Assembly: GCA_040007895.1 (NCBI GenBank)
Contig: JBDTUE010000048.1
Span: 1-21,414, forward strand
Reading direction: 5' to 3'
Length of the DNA: 21,414 nt
Origin: JADJLQ01 sp040007895
Lineage (GTDB): Bacteria > Bacteroidota > Bacteroidia > Chitinophagales > Saprospiraceae
This document shows, piece after piece, positions 14,233 to 21,414 of the stretch. Within the stretch, counting starts at the first letter, position 1. The number at the start of each line of letters is the position of its first letter. The position numbers and the translations under genes are program-made. A model generated the notes under the pieces. That model made no database searches. It saw nothing but the letters and a program-made list of their open reading frames with translations, and was not told the DNA's origin.

Positions 14233-15573
14233 ATGAAATCTATTATTTTTATGCTGCTGTGCGCATGCATGATCTTTATCTCCAGGATTCACGCCCAGGC
14301 GGATCGATCTATTAAACTGGATGAAGCTATTGATCTTATTATAAAAAACAGTCCCCAGTTAAAGTTCAACAATGCTAAAACCGATGAAGCTTACGCGATG
14401 CTTCATGAAGCGGAAGAAAGAAAATTGCCCAATGCATCAGCGTCAGTATCCTATCTCCGGCTGGCTGGTGCTAATGTAAATCTTAAGACTAAAAGTAGTA
14501 GTGGAGGTACCGGAGGTTCTGGTGATGCACCACCCAATGTCTCTCAGGCCATGTACGGATTGTTAAATGCATCCTTGCCGTTATATGCAGGTGGTCGTAT
14601 CAATTATGGTATTGAATCAGCGCGATATCTGACAGAAGCTTCCAGGATGGATGCCACGGATCAAAAAGAAAAATTGATTCAAAAATGTATTGAAGCCTAT
14701 GTGAATCTTTGTAAATCCAAAGCTGCGGTCAATCTTGTAAAACAAAACCTCCAGGATGCTCAGTCACGAATAAATGATCTCAGCAGCCTTGAAAAAAATG
14801 GTTTGTTGGCTCGTAATGATTTGATGAAAGCTGAACTACAGGCTACTACTATCGAATCATCTTTAGTAGATGCAGAAAACAACTGGCAGCTCACCAACGT
14901 CAATATGAATATCATGCTGGGGCTCGATATGAATACCCGGTTACAACCTGATACGACTGAACTTGCTCAGAAAGTGAATTTACAACCGCTGGATAATTAT
15001 TTAAAAATAGCATCGTCTGACAGGCAAGATATCGCCGCTTTGGAAAAAAGAAAACAAGTGGCGGAGATAGGTATTAAATCCATCAAAGCGGAAACATTGC
15101 CCTCCGTGCAATTAACCGGTGGATACATCGCATTGAATGTCCCTAAAGTTTTATCGGTGACCAACGCGTTAAACCTGGGTTTGGGTGTATCCTATGACCT
15201 TGCTTCTTTATGGAAGAATAAATCGAAAATAACCCAGGCGGAATCCAAAGTAAAACAAATAGAAGCGACAGAAAGTATGCTGGACGATGAGATTCGTTTG
15301 CAAATAAATAAAAATTATCTGAATGTAATCAGTGCTCAAAAAAAGGTGGAAGTGTATACTAAATCGATAGACCAGGCTTCCGAAAACTTCAGGATCGTCA
15401 ATAATAAATTTAAAAATAGCCTGGCAACGACCACCGATCTGTTAGATGCTGATCTGGCATTGTTGCAAACACGACTTGCCCAATCTTTTGTCCGGGCTGA
15501 TGCTCTTCTGGCCTTCTATCAATTGCTTCATGCAGCGGGTGTCCCACTTCAGGAGTATTTAAAAAACAACTAA
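14233..15573 (+). CDS. TolC-like outer membrane efflux protein
   Basis: 446 residues with a Sec signal peptide (1-22, ending RIHAQ). Two OEP repeats follow, the first from about 28 (SIKLDEAIDLIIKNSPQL) and the second from about 250. The long coiled-coil parts include LEKNGLLARNDLMKAELQ (about 192-209), a usual TolC tunnel motif. Residues 86-102 are a Gly/Ser-rich insert (KSSSGGTGGSGDAPPN) where the first extracellular loop is expected. It forms the trimeric outer-membrane exit duct for the adaptor and pump encoded next. Gaps are 3 nt upstream and 23 nt downstream. Confidence 0.93.
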   Translation: MKSIIFMLLCACMIFISRIHAQADRSIKLDEAIDLIIKNSPQLKFNNAKTDEAYAMLHEAEERKLPNASASVSYLRLAGANVNLKTKSSSGGTGGSGDAPPNVSQAMYGLLNASLPLYAGGRINYGIESARYLTEASRMDATDQKEKLIQKCIEAYVNLCKSKAAVNLVKQNLQDAQSRINDLSSLEKNGLLARNDLMKAELQATTIESSLVDAENNWQLTNVNMNIMLGLDMNTRLQPDTTELAQKVNLQPLDNYLKIASSDRQDIAALEKRKQVAEIGIKSIKAETLPSVQLTGGYIALNVPKVLSVTNALNLGLGVSYDLASLWKNKSKITQAESKVKQIEATESMLDDEIRLQINKNYLNVISAQKKVEVYTKSIDQASENFRIVNNKFKNSLATTTDLLDADLALLQTRLAQSFVRADALLAFYQLLHAAGVPLQEYLKNN

Positions 15574-15596
15574 TAAAATAATAAAAGCATATTCGT

Positions 15597-16706
15597 ATGG
15601 AAGCTGAAAACAAAACAAGCTTTACTCAAGCAGCACCCAAAAAAAAGAACCCCGTTTTTATGATCGTTCTCTTGTTACTGATATCAGGAGGCGGATGGTT
15701 TGGATATTCAAAATATCAACATGGACTACATCATGAAGAGACGGATGATGCCCAGGTAAGTACAGACATCAGTCCTGTCATCCCAAGGATAGCCGGTTAT
15801 GTCACTATTGTTCGTGTAAAAGACAATCAATACGTCAAAAAAGGCGATACCTTATTAATCCTGGATGATCGTGATCTTAAAATAAAGCTGGAGCAAGCCG
15901 ATGCAGCTTTCGGATTAGCTCAAACTAATCTTGGAACCGCACGAGCAGCTACGGTTGCTGCCAGATCAGGTATCAGTACTTCACGCGCAGCAATTAGCAC
16001 CGTGGATGCCCAAATAGAAGCACTCAAGGTGACCTTGTGGAGAGCTACCCAGGACTATGATCGTTATTCAAACCTGTTGAAGGATCATTCTATCACTCAG
16101 CAACAATACGAACAGGCGCTTGCTGCAAAACAGTCGGCTGAAAAACAATTGGACATTCTTCAACAACAAAAAAATCAGGCTACACAACAAACTAATTCTG
16201 TGACGGTACAAAGCGACGCCACTGCATCACAAATCAATGTGGCTTCTGCAAACATCAGGCAAAAACAAGTAGATATCGACGCAGCTAAATTAAATCTGAC
16301 GTATGCGGTGGTCGTTGCACCGGATGACGGCATGATATCTAAAGTAAATGTGCAGGCAGGTCAATATGTTCAGGCTGGTCAATCTCTTTTTAGTATTGTA
16401 CACAGTGACAGAGTATGGGTTACGGCCAATTTTAAAGAAACTCAATTAAACAAAATGAGTGTGGGACAAAAAGTAGTAATCAAAGCGGATGCTTTTCCTG
16501 CTCATGATTTTGAAGCAAGCGTTGCCTCATTTTCCCCGGCTACCGGATCTACCTTTGCCTTATTACCACCGGATAATGCCAGTGGCAATTTTGTAAAAGT
16601 GGTCCAACGGTTGCCTGTAAAAATTGAATTTAATAGTCAGGAGGATGACCTGATAAAAAAACTGAGACCCGGTATGAACGTACAGGTTGATGTTCATTTG
16701 GATTAA
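15597..16706 (+). CDS. EmrA/HlyD-family periplasmic adaptor
   Basis: 369 residues with one N-terminal membrane helix (about 19-36) and a periplasmic body. TDDAQVSTDISPVIPRIAGYV (49-69) is the EmrA-type start of the lipoyl half-domain, and a Gln/Ala-rich coiled coil spans about 100-235. The second lipoyl half (VVAPDDGMISKVNVQAGQYV) and a beta-barrel with FKETQLNKMSVGQKV follow. The signature SGNFVKVVQRLPVKI near the end is common to EmrA proteins. It bridges the MFS pump in the inner membrane to the TolC-like duct. The MFS gene starts 21 nt after its stop. Confidence 0.94.
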   Translation: MEAENKTSFTQAAPKKKNPVFMIVLLLLISGGGWFGYSKYQHGLHHEETDDAQVSTDISPVIPRIAGYVTIVRVKDNQYVKKGDTLLILDDRDLKIKLEQADAAFGLAQTNLGTARAATVAARSGISTSRAAISTVDAQIEALKVTLWRATQDYDRYSNLLKDHSITQQQYEQALAAKQSAEKQLDILQQQKNQATQQTNSVTVQSDATASQINVASANIRQKQVDIDAAKLNLTYAVVVAPDDGMISKVNVQAGQYVQAGQSLFSIVHSDRVWVTANFKETQLNKMSVGQKVVIKADAFPAHDFEASVASFSPATGSTFALLPPDNASGNFVKVVQRLPVKIEFNSQEDDLIKKLRPGMNVQVDVHLD

Positions 16707-16727
16707 TTAAACAAATAGTTCCCTTAT

Positions 16728-18308
16728 ATGCTCCAGGCATCCCTGATAGAATATGGATCCCGACGGGTGATCATTACACTCACCTGTATCGTTTGTGCAT
16801 TACTAGAAATAGTGGATACTACGATTGTCAATGTGGCACTCAATGATATGAAAGGCAATCTAGGCGCTACTACGAGTGAAGTAGGTTGGGTCATCACAGC
16901 TTATGCAATTGGAAATGTGATTATAGTACCGATGACCAGTTGGTTGTCTCAGCAGTTTGGTCGCCGTAATTATTTTGCAGTTTCGATCGTCATATTTACT
17001 GTGTGTTCTTTTTTATGTGGTAATGCATCAGGAATTACTGAATTAGTACTCTTCAGATTTTTGCAGGGAATAGGTGGTGGGGCATTACTGGTAACATCAC
17101 AAACTATCATTACTGAAAGTTATCCCCCTGAAAAAAGAAATATGGCTCAGGCCATTTATGGCTTAGGTGTCATCGTAGGACCTACCCTCGGTCCTCCTCT
17201 GGGTGGATACATTGTAGATCATTATTCCTGGCCATTTATATTTTATATTAATATTCCATTAGGAGTGATAGCAACCTTACTTACACTTCAATTTGTGCAA
17301 AGTCCTAAATACGCTGAAAAAAGTGCGATGAAAGATGTAGACTGGTTGGGTATTGGATTGCTTGCTGTGTTTGTAGGATCTCTTCAGTATATTTTAGAGA
17401 AGGGCCATGAAGATGATTGGTTTAGCAGTTCGCTGATTATTTCGTTAACGGTCACTGCTATTCTCGGAGGTTTCTTTTTTATCTGGCGGGAAGTAACCTT
17501 TCGTAATCCTGTAGTGCAATTGCGTACATTAAAAAATGGGAATCTGAGAGTAGGTACTATATTATCATTTATTATGGGCTTTGGTTTATATGGAACTACA
17601 TTTATTATTCCATTGTACACTCAGGCTTCACTTGGTTGGACTGCTGCACAATCCGGATTACTCATGGTTCCTGCAGCATTGACGACGGCATTTATGATGC
17701 CAATCATTGGCAACCTTTTACAACGGGGAGCCAAACAACAGGTATTGGTTTCACTGGGTATGCTGGTATTTTTCTTTTTCTGTTTTTGGGGTTATAAAAT
17801 CATGACTCCGGATACCAGTAAAGAATCCTTTTTCTGGATGCTTATCTTTAGAGGAATAGGATTGGGTCTTTTATTTATACCGATTACAGCGATGTCATTG
17901 AGTACACTAAAAGGAAGACAGATTGGAGATGGTGCAGCTTTTACCGGCATGATGAGGCAATTGGGAGGATCCTTTGGTATTGCTGCCATCACCACATTTA
18001 TGAGCAGCAGGATCATGCAACACAGAAGTGACCTGGTCAATAATCTCGATATTAATAATCCTGTCGTACAGAACCGGGTAAATATTCTGCAACATACTTT
18101 TATGAATAAAGGTCAGGCACCCAATATTGCCTTACAAAGTGCATATAAAATGCTCGATATCTCTGTAATGAAACAGGCTACCATACTGTCTTATATGGAT
18201 GTATTTCTATATATAGGAATCATATTTCTGGTTTGTATTCCATTTATAATGATGGTAAAAAGTAATAAAGCAGCTGCAAAACCAACAGTAAGAGAAGCAG
18301 TGCATTAA
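16728..18308 (+). CDS. EmrB/QacA-type MFS drug exporter (DHA2, 14 helices)
   Basis: 526 residues with the hydrophobic pattern of a 14-helix DHA2 proton-drug antiporter. Motif D1 (LEIVDTTIVNVAL) is at 26-38 with Asp30 in helix 1. Motif A-like SQQFGRRN is at 74-81, motif B Arg110 is in FRFLQGIGGG, and motif C GVIVGPTLGPPLGG is at 147-160. The following HYSWPFIFYINIPLG is strongly conserved in EmrB. It moves lipophilic compounds out through the EmrA-TolC assembly; the actual substrate cannot be read from sequence. Last gene of the operon, ending 26 bp from the convergent aspartokinase, with no clear terminator hairpin between. Confidence 0.94.
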   Translation: MLQASLIEYGSRRVIITLTCIVCALLEIVDTTIVNVALNDMKGNLGATTSEVGWVITAYAIGNVIIVPMTSWLSQQFGRRNYFAVSIVIFTVCSFLCGNASGITELVLFRFLQGIGGGALLVTSQTIITESYPPEKRNMAQAIYGLGVIVGPTLGPPLGGYIVDHYSWPFIFYINIPLGVIATLLTLQFVQSPKYAEKSAMKDVDWLGIGLLAVFVGSLQYILEKGHEDDWFSSSLIISLTVTAILGGFFFIWREVTFRNPVVQLRTLKNGNLRVGTILSFIMGFGLYGTTFIIPLYTQASLGWTAAQSGLLMVPAALTTAFMMPIIGNLLQRGAKQQVLVSLGMLVFFFFCFWGYKIMTPDTSKESFFWMLIFRGIGLGLLFIPITAMSLSTLKGRQIGDGAAFTGMMRQLGGSFGIAAITTFMSSRIMQHRSDLVNNLDINNPVVQNRVNILQHTFMNKGQAPNIALQSAYKMLDISVMKQATILSYMDVFLYIGIIFLVCIPFIMMVKSNKAAAKPTVREAVH

Positions 18309-18334
18309 TCCAAGTAACGAAAGGATTTTTAACC

Positions 18335-19654
18335 TTACAATCCAAATAACTTACTGTTCAAAGCCACGAGCGTCTCATTTTTTTGATCAGCCGGTACCAG
18401 AATAGAGACATTATGCGGACTACCACCATAGCTGACCATACTTACAGGAATATGAAGGATACCTTCAAAAATATCTTTAAGCAGTTCAGGTGATTTAGCA
18501 AGATTATGACCGACGATTGAAATGATCGTTTGATTAGGTGTGACGGATACGACTCCATATTGTTCGAGTTCAGTAACTATTTCATTCAGAAAATTTGCCT
18601 GATCGATCGTCATAGATACAGCCACCTCTGAAGTGGTGATCATATCTATTGGAGTTTTATATTTTTCAAAGACCGTAAATACAGTTTTTAAAAAACCATA
18701 AGCCAGTAACATCCTGCTGCTCTTAATATTAATCGCATAAATGCCATCTTTTGCCGCTACAGCCTTGACTCCCTGGCTGGCAGCATTTTTTGATATAAGT
18801 GTCCCCTTTGCAGTCGGGGCCATCGTATTGAGGAGTCTTACAGGAATATGTTCCTGCTGGGCAGGCCATATACTTGCAGGATGAAGGATTTTTGCTCCGA
18901 AATAAGCCAACTCGGCAGCTTCATCAAACGATAATTGTTCTACAGGCCGGGTAGTTTTAACAATGCGTGGATCATTGTTATGCATACCATCTATATCTGT
19001 CCAGATTTCACAGACGGATGCTTGCACTGCAGCTGCTATCAATGAAGCACTGTAGTCACTCCCTCCGCGTTTGAGGTTATCTATTTCTCCCCGCGCATTC
19101 AGACAAATGTATCCCTGGGTGACATAGATCTGGTGATCGCTATTGGCAGCCAGTATAGGAAACAATTTAGATCGGATCATAGCTATTTGGGGCTCATCAT
19201 TGCTATCAATCGACATGAAATCAAGTGCCGGAATGAGCTGATGATCGATATGATTTTCTTCCAGAAAACAACTAAACAATTTAGTAGATAATAATTCTCC
19301 CTGGGCGAGAATATCCTTATTCAATGAATCACTGTAAGAAACTTTCGTAGCTATCTTTAAGAAATCAAAATGTTCATCAATGATAGCTTTGCCCTTAGCA
19401 TGAGTCGGTGTTTGCTTTAATAAATCATTGACGAAAGAAAGATAATGAGCATATAATGATTCAATTTCATTCAATGCTGCTGTTTTATCCCGCAAAGATA
19501 TTTGCCTGCTTATTTCAACGAGTTTATTGGTAGTACCGCTAAGGGCACTTAAGACTACAATCTTGCTCTCCTGATCGATGGTGATGAGCCTTGATATTTC
19601 GCGCATGCGTTCGGGTTTACCAACCGAAGTGCCACCAAATTTCATTATTTTCAT
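18335..19654 (-). CDS. lysC: Aspartate kinase (monofunctional, LysC-type)
   Basis: 439 residues. It phosphorylates L-aspartate at the first step of the lysine, threonine, methionine and diaminopimelate pathway. The kinase domain (1-290) has KFGGTSVG at 5-12, RGGSDYSAS at 196-204, WTDIDGMHNNDPR at 218-230 and EAAELAYFGAKILHP at 245-259. Two ACT domains follow (about 305-439), for feedback by an end product, most likely lysine. There is no homoserine dehydrogenase fusion. The gene symbol follows the LysC-type layout; a paralogous thrA-type fusion may exist elsewhere. A perfect -7 box lies 29 nt upstream, so the gene is probably transcribed alone. Confidence 0.95.
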   Translation of the reverse strand: MKIMKFGGTSVGKPERMREISRLITIDQESKIVVLSALSGTTNKLVEISRQISLRDKTAALNEIESLYAHYLSFVNDLLKQTPTHAKGKAIIDEHFDFLKIATKVSYSDSLNKDILAQGELLSTKLFSCFLEENHIDHQLIPALDFMSIDSNDEPQIAMIRSKLFPILAANSDHQIYVTQGYICLNARGEIDNLKRGGSDYSASLIAAAVQASVCEIWTDIDGMHNNDPRIVKTTRPVEQLSFDEAAELAYFGAKILHPASIWPAQQEHIPVRLLNTMAPTAKGTLISKNAASQGVKAVAAKDGIYAINIKSSRMLLAYGFLKTVFTVFEKYKTPIDMITTSEVAVSMTIDQANFLNEIVTELEQYGVVSVTPNQTIISIVGHNLAKSPELLKDIFEGILHIPVSMVSYGGSPHNVSILVPADQKNETLVALNSKLFGL

Positions 19655-19682
19655 TTGTAATATCCTTTTATAAAAAAGCGTG

Positions 19683-19690
19683 CAAATATA
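19683..19690 (-). promoter_or_regulatory. Bacteroidota -7 box of the aspartokinase gene
   Basis: On the minus strand it reads TATATTTG, a perfect TAnnTTTG, with a predicted start near 19677 and a leader of about 22 nt. No standard -33 TTTG is seen at 19-21 nt. The site lies in the 80-bp gap behind the transglutaminase-like gene. Confidence 0.55.
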
Positions 19691-19734
19691 TTTTGAACTG
19701 ACTGAATATAACTATTTAAACAAGGGAAAAATGT

Positions 19735-21342
19735 TTATCGCCTGTTATTTTTACAATTCTGGTACCGGACATAAAGATTATGGATCATTACATGATCTGT
19801 TTTGTTTTGTAATAAACCAGCAGTAAGTTCTTTTTGCTCCGTCGCATTCAGTGCAGGTAATAAAAAACTATTGAATTCATCACCTCTCAGAAAAGCTTTG
19901 TAATCAGATCCACTTTCATCATATTTATGCAATAGATCCGGTGAAAAAACGGAAGCTGCTTTCAAAGATAATACTCTTCGCCGATCATAGGTATGTTGAG
20001 TGCCGGAGGAGTGACAAGTATCTTTCATACAAATAGGTTTCCGATTAATAAATTCATCATATTCCTTATTAGTCATCATGACCGAAGAGATAGGAATGTC
20101 TTTACCAAGAGGATAAAACAAAGGATCATAAAGATCATCTGCATGAGTAAGATGCCAATCCATAGATGGAAAACTCAATTGGGTATGAATGCCGTTAAAC
20201 AATTCAATATTGCTTCGTCTGACCGGCAGATTCAACGCCCTGCAATATTCCATGAGCATACCACCGGTAGCCCAGCATGAAAATACAGCATGAACTTTAC
20301 CTTTAGATGGGTAGAGCGTCTGAGGTACAGATTGAAAATAAATCTGACCCGTACGCTCCGTATGATGCAGATATGCCCTGGACCAGTTTAATACAGATTT
20401 AATCGCTTCCTGCTGATTTTCAAAATGGTCATTGGTCTGAATGCCTTTAGCAAATAAATAACTGGCGAGTGGATGAAAGACCCTTATCGCTCCACTGCTT
20501 TCATAATTGAGTTCAAAGACTTTATGAATACTATCCCATTGAAAATACTGATGAGCATCCCATAAATCCTTTATATCTGATGGATTAAAATCATTCACTG
20601 ACCAGGGCACGAGATGCTCTGCTTCCAGGTAAAAACTGTGTGCCAGATATGTCAGATAAATATCAAAAGCCTGATCATGGGAGTAACCTGCAGATAAAGT
20701 GTCGGGATATTCGATTGCTTCTCCGGAATATATTTTCTCAATATGGCTAAGCAAAAGATCTTTCCATGCCGGCGGCCAATATTGAAGATAAACCACCCTG
20801 CCTCCTATGTCCCATTGAGCCAGCTGAGATATTGGGCTACTATTTATCAGATCCTGATAGATATGAGCATCAAAAGTGGCGTTCAGTTTTGGATATTTAA
20901 ATTTGTTAGTTTCCTCCGGCAACAAAGGAGACCGGATGGTTCTTGAATATGTATTATGGTCTTCATCAGACTCCGGCAAGATATTTTTTGTATCGACCCG
21001 GGCAAGAATATGATGTGAATTTAAGCCGGGTATGAAGGGTAATCGAATAATACTGCTGTCGCCTCCATTTCTAAAATGAGGATCAAGGCTATCAAGATCA
21101 AATACTATTCGCTGATCCTCGTCCCAGTATACGACCAGATCAATGTGTTGACGATCGATATAAGTATGACCTGAGTTTTTGAGAATGAGATAAAGTTCAT
21201 TTTTTTCATTAATGAATACCTCTGGTATGTATAAATCACTATCCTGCCAGGTGCGGCAAGAAAACAAACTACTGAGAGAACAAAAGAGAAGTATAAACCT
21301 CTTCACCAGAGAGAGGTTATTTAACTTTAGTTTTGAGTGCAT
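19735..21342 (-). CDS. Lipoprotein with CARDB-like and transglutaminase-like parts
   Basis: 535 residues from the ATG at 21342. A lipoprotein signal ends LFSC with Cys29. Residues 38-135 look like a CARDB adhesion-type beta-sandwich (ELYLILKNSGHTYID and ending DEDHNTYSRTI). The remainder is largely helical with many aromatic residues. GKVHAVFSCWATGGM (Cys356), FNGIHTQLSF (His386) and THADDLYDP (Asp402 or 403) have the order and spacing of a transglutaminase-like Cys-His-Asp triad, with LNLPVRRS between them matching the usual G(I/L)PAR segment. It could be a peptidase-like or crosslinking enzyme at the cell envelope. The ATG overlaps the preceding gene by 26 nt; a GTG at 21306, 11 nt past that gene's stop, would give a compact signal (VKRFILLFCSLSSLFSC) and 523 residues. 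Confidence 0.75.
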   Translation of the reverse strand: MHSKLKLNNLSLVKRFILLFCSLSSLFSCRTWQDSDLYIPEVFINEKNELYLILKNSGHTYIDRQHIDLVVYWDEDQRIVFDLDSLDPHFRNGGDSSIIRLPFIPGLNSHHILARVDTKNILPESDEDHNTYSRTIRSPLLPEETNKFKYPKLNATFDAHIYQDLINSSPISQLAQWDIGGRVVYLQYWPPAWKDLLLSHIEKIYSGEAIEYPDTLSAGYSHDQAFDIYLTYLAHSFYLEAEHLVPWSVNDFNPSDIKDLWDAHQYFQWDSIHKVFELNYESSGAIRVFHPLASYLFAKGIQTNDHFENQQEAIKSVLNWSRAYLHHTERTGQIYFQSVPQTLYPSKGKVHAVFSCWATGGMLMEYCRALNLPVRRSNIELFNGIHTQLSFPSMDWHLTHADDLYDPLFYPLGKDIPISSVMMTNKEYDEFINRKPICMKDTCHSSGTQHTYDRRRVLSLKAASVFSPDLLHKYDESGSDYKAFLRGDEFNSFLLPALNATEQKELTAGLLQNKTDHVMIHNLYVRYQNCKNNRR

Positions 21343-21414
21343 TGATCAACGTCGTCGCAGCATCCAAATCGATTTTAATTGACTGTAAAGAATCTTTATA
21401 GTTTTTTTGGATCA
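21317..21414 (-). CDS. C-terminal end of an unidentified protein (5' part outside window)
   Basis: The last 31 codons of a gene entering from the right edge end at TAA (21317-21319). The visible residues (KDSLQSIKIDLDAATTLINA, then LKTKVK) look like an amphipathic, coiled-coil-like helix with a basic end. It overlaps the start of the transglutaminase-like lipoprotein, so the two are likely co-transcribed. The piece is too short to name. Confidence 0.65.
   Translation of the reverse strand, partial: IQKNYKDSLQSIKIDLDAATTLINALKTKVK

Noticed and set aside
18309..18334. AAGG...CCTT inverted repeat between the convergent pump and aspartokinase genes as a bidirectional terminator
   Set aside because: The stem of about 4 bp is too weak to support.

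Overview
The window reads as a piece of a Bacteroidota chromosome, possibly Saprospiria or Chitinophagia although the family is uncertain. The reasons are moderate-to-low GC, few Shine-Dalgarno-like leaders, several upstream sites matching the Bacteroidota -7 box TAnnTTTG, two lipoprotein-type signal peptides, and family assignments that fit this phylum. I see no rRNA, tRNA, CRISPR array, transposase or phage gene.

Left part (1-5675, all minus strand). A large protein with two complete alpha/beta-hydrolase modules runs off the left edge. Upstream of it lies an Amidase_2-type peptidoglycan amidase with no visible signal peptide. Next comes a 485-bp stretch that is not ordinary spacer. It is a degenerate tandem array with a period of about 150-165 bp, built from copies of the last codons of the neighbouring cyclase gene. 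Each unit also holds an inverted pair of TTTGAA/TTCAAA hexamer tracts. Beyond it a receiver protein and a receiver-adenylate cyclase fusion form a tight two-gene operon with no histidine kinase in view.

Middle part (5820-13517). A bestrophin-like membrane protein (minus) diverges from an inward-rectifier-type K+ channel (plus). Then come a small four-helix membrane protein and a periplasmic M1 aminopeptidase lipoprotein with C-terminal HEAT-like repeats. A PAP2-type phosphatase converges on the aminopeptidase. An HSDL2-like short-chain dehydrogenase follows, with a GNAT acetyltransferase 3 nt behind it.

Right part (13543-21414). A self-contained efflux operon encodes a TetR repressor, a TolC-like outer-membrane factor, an EmrA/HlyD adaptor and an EmrB-type MFS pump. 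It is preceded by two tandem 16-bp palindromes that lie over a Bacteroidota promoter and are very likely the TetR operators. Facing it are an aspartokinase, a lipoprotein with CARDB-like and transglutaminase-like parts, and the last 31 codons of a gene that enters from the right edge.

Most of the window is ordinary housekeeping and transport. The parts most worth a second look are the cyclase-tail repeat array, the signal-less amidase beside the dual hydrolase, and the TetR operator pair.
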